A stretch of 64,000 bases of DNA from Athripsodes cinereus. Its lineage: Eukaryota; Arthropoda; Insecta; Trichoptera; Leptoceridae. The notes beneath the pieces were generated by a model. It saw only the letters and a program-made list of their open reading frames with translations, was not told where the DNA came from and made no database searches. The stretch lies in contig OX388312.1 of NCBI GenBank assembly GCA_947579605.1, forward strand, positions 28,481,313 to 28,545,312, in the 5' to 3' direction. Shown here in pieces: positions 33,813 to 43,783 of this stretch. Both the position numbers and the translations under genes were made by a program. The number at the start of each line of letters is the position of its first letter. Position 1 is the stretch's first letter.

Positions 33813-34524
33813 CAAAATATATGAGAATTTGAACCTGAAGCGATGCCTGTTTAACTTCTGTAGCTGTACAAGCATTTTACGATTATTTATAGTCAATTCA
33901 ACGTTTGTACTTGTATTAAGATTGCTTTCAACGCGAAAAACATTCTTTATATCGAGTGGGTATTATTATTGTAAACTCCAATCATATAATTTTGTTGTTG
34001 TACATACAAACCAGCCTATAAATTGTTCATACGTCTGTTTATTGTTAGGGTGAAATTGTAATATTTCATTGGAATATATTACACCGAGGGTGAATATTAT
34101 AGATTATTCCGTGTAAAGATGTGCCATAAACAAAACACGAAGATCGATTTGTAAAAAGAACACATTTGAAAAATGAGAAAGCATTCGGAATACGAAAAGA
34201 AGTGGTCACAAGAGTTGTTGTGCTGCACATTCAATAAGAGAGCATGCAAGGAAAGGAAAAAGTGGTTCTTGATATTTCTGCTTGATGGTGACGATGATGT
34301 TGTCGAAAGTTTGATGTTCGAGTCTCAAATTTTCTAATATGGACCTGTCATATAAAAGCTTTTGGTAGAAGTTCATGATATTAAAGCACGCAGATAATTC
34401 TATATTTTTCACATTGTTTTATTTTGCACGTCAACTTTCAAGAACTTCAGTCTTACGTATGACTATCGTCATACGTAATAATGAGAGTTGACGATGAGAT
34501 AAAAATGTTTCAGATTCAAATTTT
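33813..34524. other. Non-coding stretch
   Basis: Open frames here lack domains; no repeat family recognised. Confidence 0.4.
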
Positions 34525-34612
34525 GATGGCTATTTACCTCACCTTCACAACACAAGCATATTGCTTACTGTGATGGCGTTTGTGAATACGTATTTGGGTT
34601 CCTCAAAAAAAA
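34525..34612 (+). repeat. SINE 3' fragment
   Basis: CACAACACAAGCATATTGCT, TACTGTGATGGCGT and ACGTATTTGGG followed by an A-run match the 3' part of the SINE at 13509. Confidence 0.5.
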
Positions 34613-34649
34613 ACCATCAAACTATAAAGTTTAGTATATTTTTGTATCT

Positions 34650-34855
34650 GAGATATTTGGGAATTGCCAACCATTAGTGGGGTGTGAGTACTCGTGCATG
34701 TACTATTACATATGTACTCCGTTTTACCAGCGTTGATACGAAGGCCAAGGCGCAAAGAATTTTAATAAAGAGCATTAGCGTTGCACTGTAATCCGTCCAC
34801 AGATGTATCAAAAAGGGCTAGATCATCCGCATATTCAAGATCGTAGTTCAGATCA
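34650..34855 (-). pseudogene. Inverted reverse transcriptase segment with YADD active site
   Basis: The minus strand reads DLNYDLEYADDLALFDTSVD, GLQCNANALY, a stop, NSLRLGLRINAGKTEYICN and on to VGNSQISQ at the target duplication. YADD (34822-34833) is the metal-binding motif of the LINE polymerase, and the following LGLRINAGKTE block is its usual partner. One TAA stop breaks the frame. It is a fragment of the same LINE as the adjoining sense segment. Confidence 0.88.
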
Positions 34856-35439
34856 GGTACCTGGGAGCAACCATAACGCCAGAGGGTGATCTCCGGTCGG
34901 AATTACCAATCCGCATAGGAGCAGCTAGCGGGGCTTTCAACAACATGAACAAAGTTTGGAAGGCGTCTGGACTCAGCATCAGGACAAAATGTCGCTTGTT
35001 CAATGCGTGCATCATCCCAATCCTTCTATATGGCTGCGAGTCTTGGCACTTAACCAAGGCTCAAGAGCGGAAGATACTTAGCTTTGAAAATAAGTGTCTT
35101 AGAAGGATTTTGGATGTCAGATGGTATGAACATGTTACAAATGATGCTGTGCACCGGCGCACCCAGCAGAGACCTGTAATCTCCGTAATACAAGAGAGAC
35201 GATGGTCCTGGCTGGGACATGTTTTGAGAATGCCCAATGATAGTTGGCCAAAAAGAGCACTGTTCTTCCGTCCACAGGGGTTCCGTAGGCCCGGGCGTCC
35301 CTCTTTCACAATACACCGTTCCTATGACAACGATATCAGAGCGCAAGGAATGTCGTGGGAAGAGGTGACGCAATTGGCACAGAGACGCTCTGAATGGAGG
35401 AGGCTAGTTTCTGCCCTGTGCTCCCGAGAGGAGCGTTGA
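34856..35439 (+). pseudogene. LINE polymerase C-terminal segment (thumb to stop), longest family A copy
   Basis: Without any interruption the frame reads RYLGATITPEGDLRSELPIR, IGAASGAFNNMNKVWKASG, LSIRTKCRLFNACIIPILL, YGCESWHLTKAQERKILSF, ENKCLRRILDVRWYEHVT, RRTQQRPVISVIQERRW, SWLGHVLRMPNDSWPKRALF and on to SALCSREER-stop. The YLG, LLYGCESW, KCLRRIL and W-L-G-H-V-L-R-M blocks are the conserved post-catalytic motifs of RTE-like and related LINEs. The absence of stops over about 195 codons suggests a young copy. There is no promoter or start of its own. Confidence 0.88.
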
Positions 35440-35473
35440 GGGCGATGATGATGATGATGATATTTTTGTATCT

Positions 35474-35560
35474 ACTTATACCAACACGGCATTATCCACA
35501 AATGGAGTAGCTACTACACGAAGTGCATATTGTAATAAACATGTTGGTTGCCCATATTAA
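35474..35560 (+). repeat. Repeat S 5' part
   Basis: ACTTATACCAACACGGCATT, ATCCACAAATGGAGTAGCTA and TGTAATAAACATG. The LINE inserted directly at its left edge. Confidence 0.5.
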
Positions 35561-35584
35561 TCAAAATTGTTTTCTTTACTTTAA

Positions 35585-35699
35585 ATTATTTTTTAATTAA
35601 TATATTTATTTCGCGATTTCTTTCAACTAACCAATACGTATATTATTTATCGGAGATCTACTAAATAGAGACTACCTGTGAAAGATGGCTCATATCGCC
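35585..35699. other. LINE hairpin-tail scrap and unique sequence
   Basis: TTTCGCGATTTCTTTCAACT (about 35608-35627) is the reverse complement of the hairpin-tail start; the tail is incomplete. Confidence 0.35.
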
Positions 35700-35893
35700 T
35701 TCAGCAGATGAAGAAGCAAAAAAACAGACGTATTGTGCCATATTGTCTCGCAGAACGGGCTTTGGAGATAGAGCATTAAGTGGTGTGGGTTCTCAGATGC
35801 TGGAACAAGCTGCCCTTGAGTCTGCGAGAGGAGGCGAATAGAGAGAGTTTCAGAAAGAAGCTGGAGCTTTTTGCAGGGAGCTTCGGACAATAG
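35700..35893 (+). mobile_element. CR1/L2-like LINE C-terminal remnant
   Basis: The plus strand from about 35801 reads WNKLPLSLREEANRESFRKK then LELFAGSFGQ and a TAG. The W-N-x-L-P-x-x-L-R...FRKKL block is the C-terminal signature of CR1/L2-type polymerases. Upstream, a frameshifted RALSGVGSQM stretch corresponds to the preceding 'AFSV.GP..WN' part. Confidence 0.7.
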
Positions 35894-36447
35894 CCATTCA
35901 ATATGGCGCCCTTGAGGTCATATAGTTATAAGTGAATGACGCCTTACCAATTGTTCATACACATACTTATTTCTTTTTATTCTATTGAGCACAAAAAAAT
36001 ATTTCCATTTTCATTAATACGCATAAAGTTTCACCGAGTAGGTACTGTCGGTCGATATTAATACCTATTAACTTGAATGTATTAACAAAATTTCACACCG
36101 TTTCTACAAGTGTATATTAATAATACATTCCACGGATAAAACGGAAGGGGAGAATGGGGTAAAACGTACCTCCGCCACCCAAGTACCGAATACAAACATT
36201 GAGAAACGATTATAATGTTTTCTTTCACCTCATAATTAGGTATAACCTTTAAAGAACAATACACATATTACGCGGCATAACATAATTTCATCACATCTAC
36301 TACGTACCCATTATAAACAGCTTACCCCTTTTTGCTTAAGGGAGAATGTTCGATAGATTGTCAAGAATATTAAGGGTTTTCAAAATATCGATCGCTCATA
36401 TTATTTAATTTTATGACATTATTCTTACTTTTGTAGGTACTACTAGT
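35894..36447. other. Non-coding stretch
   Basis: Nothing recognised. Confidence 0.4.
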
Positions 36448-36520
36448 AGTATACTATCACGGCATTTATTACAAGTGGGGGAGATAAACATGCAAACTGA
36501 CCTCTCCATGCCAAAAAAAG
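36448..36520 (+). repeat. Repeat S 5' fragment
   Basis: GTATACTATCACGGCATTTA, TTACAAGTGGGGGAGATAAA and CATGCAAACTGACCTCTCCA. Confidence 0.5.
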
Positions 36521-36901
36521 AGATATATTTTTCAATTAAAAAGATTTGTTAGATTTTCTATGTTTTGTTTTACTATTGAGATGAAAAGACGAAACTATTA
36601 TTTTTGTTAATATTTTTCATCCATTACATTTCCAATAGATTTAACGACAATGTTTATTTAACGAATATATTTCTGTGGTGATGATGATGATGACGGATGA
36701 CTTCTTAAACACAGCTGAATGAAGTATCCTTGTTAGAAGCGCAGGAAGCTCTTTTGGGAGAGTGATGTCTTCAGGTTGCTCCTGAATATTGTTATAGGAT
36801 TATTTTTATTATTGTTATGGCACAAAAAATTTCTCAGGATTATCTCTCGGTATTCCAGGTGACACGGGCACATGTGGCAAATGTGGCAAATGTCACCCGT
36901 T

Positions 36902-36978
36902 TCTGTGTCAGTTCGTTAATTGTTCTATGTCAGTTCGTTAATTTTTCTATGTCAGTTCGTTAATTTTTGTCTATGTGT
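36902..36978. repeat. Short tandem array, about 23-bp unit, 3 copies
   Basis: GTCAGTTCGTTAATT followed by TTTCTAT recurs three times with single-base differences. Just upstream, GTGGCAAAT is also doubled. Confidence 0.75.
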
Positions 36979-38170
36979 ATTATTATTGAAATAATATCAT
37001 ATTCTACTGGGACCATTGCATCTTTTAGCCATTGCGATCCCACTGAAAAAAACATACCATATCTTATTGTATTTTTCAGCTGACGGACTACGTTACACTA
37101 AAAAACCCTTTCGTTGAAGCATAACTACCTAACCAGAAAGTAGGAATATTTTGGAAATTGGTTACTCCAATTATGTATTTATTTATTTAAACATACATCC
37201 ACGGCGTGAGCTTTTTACATGTCACATTATACATAAATCTCATTCACAACACAGTTGGAGCAAAAAGACATCAGCAATTGGCGAAGAACAAAATATTAGT
37301 TAAATCAGTCAATTAGTCAAATATACCAAAACGAAAAAAAATGTTTCAATATCCAATTTTTAAACTTGAATTGTACATTAATTCAAAAATCATTTAGATT
37401 TTTCAACGTGATTGTACAGCTTCATTTGTCTAAAAATATACATATACATCGTTAGAGCACCCTTAATGAGTTCGCTATACAATGAATTGAAGATTTGAGA
37501 AGGAAGGCTTGAGAGAATATTATATAAGGATATAATTACTTCATGTGCCTTTATATATACGTATAAGATATTATTATTATTATTTTAAACCACTAATCTG
37601 GGGGAGATTTCTGATTATACCCGTTTCTTCGCCGTTCCTGCCTCTTAATGAATCTGGATTTATAATAAACTTTTAATGTATTTCTTGCACCTTACTTATA
37701 ATAACTTACATTTTAAACATGGACGTGTATCGAGCAAGAAATGAATAATAAAAAAACACTACTCTAGATGAAATTAAAAGTAAAATTAACAACGTTTTCA
37801 CTTATCAAAACTATCCTAAGTATTTTATGGTGATTTTTTAAAGTAGCAGTCTAAAGTTTTGCCTTTGTAATGAAAATAAAAATATTAAAAACATCTAGGT
37901 ATAGCAAATTTGGACATGCATTATTATATACGAACCTTATTACTCTCATTCATTAAATTATCTCGTATCTGTTACAATCATTTCTTATTTCTTAATACTT
38001 AACTCAGTTTAACCAAAATTTGTACTTTGAATAGTTCTGCATTAAGGTAACGTTATATTAAAATGATTTAATTAGAACACTGTATCAGTGTCACAGAGTT
38101 AGAAACTATTTAAAACAAAAAACAGACTTAAGCTAGGTACTACGTAGGGGGGGAGTTACTATGTTTTATT
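36979..38170. other. Non-coding stretch
   Basis: AT-rich with no recognised exon. ATTTATTTATTTAAACAT at about 37176-37193 is a possible retroposon tail. Confidence 0.4.
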
Positions 38171-38174
38171 AGCT

Positions 38175-38260
38175 TGGAGAGGACGATCTGCATGTTTATT
38201 ACTTGCAGTTATTCCGCCGGCTACTGCCTTATGTAATATGGCGTGGTGGTATAGTAGTAG
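38175..38260 (-). repeat. Repeat S 5' part
   Basis: GGAGAGGACGATCTGCATGT, TTATTACTTGCAG and TAATATGGCGTGGTGGTATA are its reverse complement. This is the last clear copy moving rightwards; a weaker scrap may exist near 38465-38490. Confidence 0.5.
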
Positions 38261-39374
38261 TAGTTTTTGTGAAATTAAGATGAGTATGGTTAACATCCTG
38301 TATATTTCTTATATGCATTTGGTCTACTGGCTACTTAATCGGCCAGCCTTTTAGGCTGCCCACTATGGCACCTTCGGTGTGGACAAGTATTGTTAAGTGT
38401 AATATTTGGGATAAATGGAATTCCCCAGACTTTTGCGGTATCTGGGTGGATGGTATGTTTCATTCGATGGCTACTCCATTTTATGTGATTTATCTATCTT
38501 TTCTCTTTTGTCGAACGTATCTTTAAAAGGGTAAAAAGTGTCGAAGAAACGTCACGTAGGCCTATCTTTCCATTTCTATTCTACTTTCTTCAAAATCATG
38601 ACACTTGTGGTCAATCCAGTGTTTTCGGATAACTCCGCTTACCTTACGTTTAACATACAAAAAAAAAACTTCGATATGTTGATAGTTATATTTAAAACGG
38701 TATGAAGCCCAATCAATAAAAAAAAAAACAAAATTAAAAAAAGTTCCTTAAAGAATTATGGTTTGTTTGAAATTTATTCATATCAAAACGTTCTCTTGTA
38801 CACGTTTTTGTACTCGGCAAATCATACTATATAATCTTTACGCGTAGAGCAAAAGGTCACGAGCAAATTCATTAATTTCATCGAATACAAGTTATTTGAA
38901 GCGTACCTTTTAACTTTAGCCACCCTTTATGTGCAATAGAAACTCTATTATCGGGATTAAGGGGTCAATATAGAAAATTTATATAAGAGAATCCCTTTCT
39001 TATTTCTATATATTTTTTTCTTACCATAGAATTCTCTTGTGGATTTTATTCAGAGATTCCTTAGGGACGTACTTTCTCGACAAAGTTTTGTTATTATTGT
39101 ATGGTTGTAAGTAAAGGGAAACAAATCCACTGCCCAGAGTTACCTTCAAGAATAAATAGAAAACAAAGAATACTTGCTTTTGAAAACGTAAGTACAATTC
39201 TAATATTATGATTTTTATCATTTGATTGGATTCCTTACTTCATTAAGTATTGATATTATTTTATTTCTCTATTTCTATTTATATTTTTCTCTTTCTTAAT
39301 TAATTTCGTGTTCACATTATTTTGTTGTACAACAATTCCGAATAATTTTAGGGTTCATCAAAGTTTCTTCAATT
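38261..39374. other. Non-coding stretch
   Basis: A GGCCAGCC/GGCTGCCC imperfect hairpin at about 38341-38360 is the only structure noted. Confidence 0.35.
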
Positions 39375-39627
39375 GCGGCGTACAGACAGCTGGATGCGAA
39401 CGTCAATCATCAAGCATCAAACAAAAATCTAAAATCTTTCGTCGATAATTCGGAGCATTCTCCGAAGAAATATTCAAATGAATGCCTTCGTTACTTCTCA
39501 TAGATGGGTAACGAAATCATTAGTTCGAATATTTCTTAGGAGAATGCTCCGAATTGTCGCCGAAAGATTTTAGATTTTTGCTTGATGCTTGATGATTGAC
39601 GTTCGCATCCAGCTGTATGTACGCCGC
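39375..39627. mobile_element. Palindromic MITE ('GCGGCGTACA' ends)
   Basis: GCGGCGTACAGACAGCTGGA and TGCGAACGTCAATCATCAAG on the left are matched by the reverse complement on the right (ending CATCCAGCTGTATGTACGCC GC, read across 39607-39627). Inner arms continue through AAATCTAAAATCTTTCG and CGGAGCATTCTCC. Arms are about 110 bp. No coding content; target duplication not resolved. Confidence 0.78.
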
Positions 39628-40150
39628 CATTAAGTAATAATACTTATTGGTATTGATTTTTATTTAAATTTCTTCAATAATTGAAAGCAGAATTCGCATA
39701 TCGTTATCTTATCTATTTTCAAAATAAATTTGGAATTAATATTTTGTCGTGAGAAGCAGTCATAACTTTAATAAAATAGTGACTTATGCGAGTTCATTTT
39801 GAGAAATTATATATTTTTTTTTATTTATTTATAATTTTTTAAAACAAATTTACATAGTTAACAAATACATATAAATAAAACATTATTTTTCAATGGCTCA
39901 ACTTCAAAAAGAGAAAATCTCGTGTTTTGAAGTGAGCTACATTGTTACAATATTACAAAACGATACAAAAGTAAACAAAAAGAAAACACCATCAAAAACA
40001 TTACCAGAATAAATCCTGAAACTTTCCACAATCTTGAAAAAAATAAAAAATAAAAACACATCGTACAAAAATAAACATGTTAATATAAATTAAATAACAA
40101 TAAGGTACAATATTTTCAATCAATGATCTATACCCAAAGAAAAGAAAAAT
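39628..40150. other. Probable LINE 3'UTR (minus strand)
   Basis: AT-rich sequence between the palindromic MITE and the LINE C-terminus below, with TTATTTATTTATAA at about 39820, likely the 3'UTR of the minus-strand LINE. Confidence 0.4.
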
Positions 40151-40470
40151 CTACTTCATTAACTTTTTTAAAGCTAACTTAAACTTAGCTATACCAATAT
40201 TTGCTAGATCCTTGCAATCCACCGGCAAAGCATTATACCATATCACTCCTAGGTAGGAGTAGTGGTTTTGCGCAAACGTTGTGTTTTTTTGGTATTTTTA
40301 TAAGACCACCTAGACGAGGCAATGTGCTAATGCACTCCACCGGGTGGATCGGATCAGTTATATATTCCTTACGAATACGCAGTACAGCTTGTCTCCTATA
40401 TATTGTGTCCAATCTTAATACTCTAAAGTCAGAAAACAGTTACAATGAATTGTTATCTAGACCCGTTCTT
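40151..40470 (-). mobile_element. CR1-like LINE C-terminal remnant
   Basis: The minus strand ends VIWYNALPVDCKDLANIGIA then KFKLALKKLMK and a TAG (40151-40153). 'W-x-N-x-L-P......FK..LKK' is the CR1/L2-type C-terminal block. Upstream in a neighbouring frame is RRQAVLRIRKEYITDPIHP. It is a different family from the ARCWNNLP copies. Confidence 0.6.
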
Positions 40471-40917
40471 GGATAATCCTATTGACCTGTAAACAAAACA
40501 TTGAACTAAAAATAGAAATAAAGTAGGACTAAAACTAACATATATCACCAAAAATCCATCCATACATACATGTGAAACGTATTTCCCGCTTAATACCTAC
40601 CAATACTCACGCCCAAATTGCACGCCCGCACACAAACACCATTCTGGACCACTCAGAAAGACATGACAGGGTATGGTATAATAATGTACACAAATCAACA
40701 CAAACATGTCCACGCAAACATACATATTATATATAATATGCACCCACAAACACATTAATACAAACAGTGAATATAAACAATTATATTCACAATGTCTCTC
40801 AAGGAAACTTAAAACCCTACCGGAAGTTCTCGGCCTGAGAACACAAGTATTAGAAATTTTACTGATGTCTTCAGATAGACAGTTAAATAATCTAGATGCA
40901 ATCTCATAATAGTTTTG
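40471..40917. other. Non-coding stretch
   Basis: Possibly more of the same minus-strand LINE; no motif seen. Confidence 0.3.
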
Positions 40918-41298
40918 ATTATTTATTTATTTTATTTTTCTTGCACATCATTATTCACATAACAAAATCAACAAATCAGTTTACATAAGAAAAAATGTGA
41001 TGATATCCAGTGGCGAGATTATCACTTTATTGTGATTTCTTCCATCTAACCACGTCATATTAAAACTAACCATGAAAAAATAATAGTAATAAAAACACAA
41101 ATAAGAAAAATCTCTACATAAATCAAAATGAATGAAAAAAAACTACAATCCACACACCTAATACTCCAAAGGGACCGGGAACTATAGGAAGGGGTTAGGG
41201 GACGTATTCTGAGTTAGATGACAGTAAATACTTCTTGACTGCGTACTTAAATTCATTAAGAGATTGAGATATTCTATGAGAAGAAGGGAGATTATTCC
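40918..41298 (-). mobile_element. LINE 'family C', C-terminus and 3'UTR
   Basis: The minus strand encodes NNLPSSHRISQSLNEFKYAV then KKYLLSSNSEYVP-stop, followed by the 3'UTR with the GGAAGAAATCAC/GTGATAATCTCGCC hairpin and an AAATAAAATAAATAA tail. Truncated abruptly at 41298. Confidence 0.75.
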
Positions 41299-42525
41299 TG
41301 ATTAGATTAATATACCAACCCAATTTGATCTAAGAAATCTGTCGTTTATGACATGGCATGCATAGACAATTCACAAAGATCGAGTTAGTCCCAAACTCAG
41401 ATAATATGAATATTGTATTATGGGTACTAACGCAACGATACACACAATATACAAAGGACTAAACACGTAGGTATATCTACAATCTACATATAACACCCAA
41501 ACCCAAGAAAATTTGAAAACGGTATTTTTTCACACAATAATCTCTTTATTGACAACTATTTATAGAAAACATAATAAGATATAAAGATTTCAATGTAAAT
41601 TGTGTCTCATTATTATCGCTTGTGCATTTTATTTCAAGTAAAGTATTGTATTCCTTATGTCGCATTATGGTAATCTATAATATGGGGGTATATCGAGAAC
41701 GATTTTATGTTCCATTCAAGATCTTTAAATTCATACTTCTAGTACCCATTTATGGTATATATTGTTATTATTATTATATACTCGAACCAATATTGCAACA
41801 TTAACAGTAGCAATAATATGTGAATGCCTCCCGGATAAACTGCTTCCGGATAATGGGGCTTCTACTGTTCTGCTTTAAAATTATTATACCTCAGGCAATG
41901 TTAAATTGTTGGTAATAGAAAGCCACCGTGTAGAAAATTTTACGTCATTAAGTTTCCATATAAAATATTTCACCCGTTTTGAAAGTGTGCATTTTTACTA
42001 TGAACCCTTTTCAGCTTTAACGAAGTGCGCTCCGCTGAATCCCGGTACTTTTGCATTACATTTTGAAAGTATAAAAAGTAGTTTTTTTCTATGAACTTCT
42101 ACCATTATGATGCTGTTATAAAATTTAATGTGTCTTTTGAAAAACTGTTACGAATTATCCCGCTATACTTTATTTTCTTGATGTATGTACTAAATGTAAC
42201 TTGCATTATATAAAACTCATATACTTAAATTATCTATGTATTCCTTTTTCATTTTAATGATATGAATGAATGGCTTAACAAACGCCGTTTTTAGTCATTC
42301 ACTTTTATTTGTGTGATTTTAGCTTTTAGACTTGTTTTATACCTATTATGTTTTCACACACTGAAATTTATATTAGTGTATTGCAAACTCCCACCTCACG
42401 CCCGTATATTTCAATAGTGGGGACTTCTGTTTATCCGCAAAAATGAATAGTGTAGAAGTAAGGTTACATTGATTAATTTTCACTTATGTTTAATGTTTAT
42501 GCAGAAATCTTCTTATTTACTTTGG
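41299..42525. other. Non-coding stretch
   Basis: GAGTTAGTCCCAAACTCAGA and TTGTATTATGGGTACTAACG (41384-41434) form a dispersed repeat shared with 6855-6915. No exon recognised. Confidence 0.4.
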
Positions 42526-42670
42526 CTATATGGGTTAGTTGGAAGATATCGCTTCTGCGATAAACTCGCCCATTTCACAGTATCATTTATTTGAAATTGA
42601 AATTGCCTAAAATTGCTGAAATTGCCTAAAGGCAATAAACCCGCCATTTGTGCTACTTTATTTATTCCAC
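42526..42670 (+). mobile_element. LINE 3' tail with hairpin
   Basis: GGGTTAGTTGGAAGATATCG, CTTCTGCGATAAACTCGCCC, then AT-rich sequence with a second partial copy (AGGCAATAAACCCGCCATTT). The stem is ATCGC/GCGAT. The duplicated tail suggests one retroposon inserted in another. Confidence 0.55.
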
Positions 42671-42889
42671 AATAAAGATATTTTTTTTATGTTTACATAC
42701 AAAAAACAATTTCCCTGATGAATGATTTAAAATTTTGTCATTTCGTATTTTGTCTTTTTTATGAAGTTAAAGGAACAATAAACATTTTTTTTAATGAAAC
42801 CGGCCGTTAGTTTGACGTCATCGGTGATTTCAAGAAACCTCCTTTGTGCATTTTATAAGATTTTACAAGAAATAAAAAAAACTGTTTTG

Positions 42890-43078
42890 CTGGATTACAT
42901 TTCTATGCATCTCAGGAGCCTAAGTCGGATTGCTTGTACCATTGCTCTGACGTCTCTCTGAAAAATTTTATGCTTTTGATATGTACATGTACTAATTGTT
43001 ATTTTGACTGACGATTCCAAGTGTCCGGTTGGACCTAGGGATGATAAACTAAATAAATAAATAAAATAAATAAATAAT
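42890..43078 (+). mobile_element. LINE 3' tail ending in (AAATA)n
   Basis: GACGATTCCAAGTGTCCGGT and TGGACCTAGGGATGATAAAC followed by (TAAA)n/(AATAA)n. The layout resembles CR1/L2 3'UTRs, but no coding part is seen. It ends about 170 bp upstream of the turtle start exon. Confidence 0.4.
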
Positions 43079-43125
43079 ATTATCTCCACGGTATCAAAGT
43101 AAATTGCTACCATGGAGATAATATT
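43076..43125. repeat. Hairpin upstream of the turtle start exon
   Basis: AATATTATCTCCACGGTA (43076-43093) and TACCATGGAGATAATATT (43108-43125) pair with one mismatch around a 14-bp loop. It lies 120 bp before the exon's splice acceptor. Confidence 0.7.
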
Positions 43126-43246
43126 AGCAAAGATATTTGAAAATTGACAGTTGCGAAGTTTCATGGATCCGCAAACGATATTGTGTGTTTCTTTACAATG
43201 AAATATAAATATTAATGTATATTTATTGTGTGTATGTTTGTTCCAG

Positions 43247-43301
43247 GCGAGGTGATGTGGCGATGAAGGTGTGCGCACGGCAGTGACATGGGAGCAGAGG
43301 T
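43247..43301 (+). promoter_or_regulatory. tutl: turtle 5' leader part with three upstream AUGs
   Basis: A pyrimidine-rich stretch ending TTCCAG (43241-43246) is a good splice acceptor, placing the exon start at 43247. Before the main ATG at 43302 there are three AUGs: 43255 (stop at 43264-43266), 43263 (stop 43284-43286) and 43288 (stop 43408-43410). The second stop is in the main frame, so 43302 is the first usable in-frame ATG. The third upstream frame has G at -3 and +4 and overlaps most of the signal-peptide exon, so it could reduce turtle translation. Transcript structure is inferred from sequence only. Confidence 0.7.
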
Positions 43302-43416
43302 ATGGGGCGTGCGGTGCTCGGGCCTGTCTGCCTGTTCCCGGCTCGGCCGCCGCTCACGCTGCTGCCGCTCATATTCTTTGTACTCTCGTCAACACTGCTC
43401 TTCTTCATAGAGACAG
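43302..43416 (+). CDS. tutl: turtle (tutl) first coding exon: signal peptide
   Basis: Encodes the first 38 residues and the first base of codon 39 of a turtle-like Ig-superfamily protein. The peptide starts MGRAVLGPVCLFPARPPLTL, followed by a strongly hydrophobic stretch (about residues 18-36, ending LLFFIET), a good type I signal peptide. The donor is ACAG|GTATGT at 43417. The phase-1 end joins exactly to the next exon (G + TG = Val). The start at 43302 has G at -3 and +4, and an in-frame stop lies 18 bp upstream. On its own the exon is not diagnostic; identity comes from frame and phase agreement with the unmistakable turtle Ig exon. Turtle is a neuronal surface protein known in Drosophila for roles in axon branching, dendrite self-avoidance and tiling. 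Confidence 0.82.
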
Positions 43417-43523
43417 GTATGTAACACAAAAATACTATTATTTATTTACTTCAGGTTCGATTCCTTAAAGAGATTTTTGTCGGGGGAGCTTTGTCTAGAT
43501 GTTAAAATATATTCTGCCAGGTA

Positions 43524-43781
43524 CACTGAGAAAAATACTAACGAAATGTCACAACGAATCATTGGTACGTACTATCAGATTAGGACCAGAGATAGTACAA
43601 ACGATTCATTAGTAGGAATCTATAATATTAACTCTTCGCAAACAAATTGTTGGTAAATTTACCAATGATTTGTTTGCGATAGGTTAATATTATAGATTCA
43701 TACTAACGAATCGTTTGTACTATCTCTGGTCCTAATATGATAGTACGTACCAATGATTCGTTGTGAGTATTTTTCTCAGTG
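43524..43781. mobile_element. Palindromic MITE with TA target duplication in turtle intron 1
   Basis: Ends CACTGAGAAAAATACT (left) and CACTGAGAAAAATACTCACA (right, inverted) are flanked by TA on both sides (43522-43523 and 43782-43783). The arms extend about 120 bp each to a centre near 43650, sharing AATCATTGGTACGTACTATC and ACCAGAGATAGTAC. A TA duplication points to a Tc1/mariner-mobilised MITE. It sits only 107 bp downstream of the splice donor of the turtle signal-peptide exon. Confidence 0.85.
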
Positions 43782-43783
43782 TA

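Larger units (their letters stand above)
34650..35459 (+). mobile_element. RTE-like LINE 'family A' with 5' inversion (twin-primed insertion), 14-bp target duplication
   Basis: A perfect 14-bp duplication, ATATTTTTGTATCT, flanks the insertion (34636-34649 and 35460-35473). The right part (34856-35459) is sense LINE ending in (GAT)n. The left part (34650-34855) is the upstream neighbouring LINE segment in reverse orientation. Direct evidence is the YADD reverse transcriptase motif on the minus strand next to a plus-strand RYLG segment that normally follows it. One flanking duplication around both parts means a single insertion event, as in the twin-priming model known from LINE-1. Confidence 0.9.
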
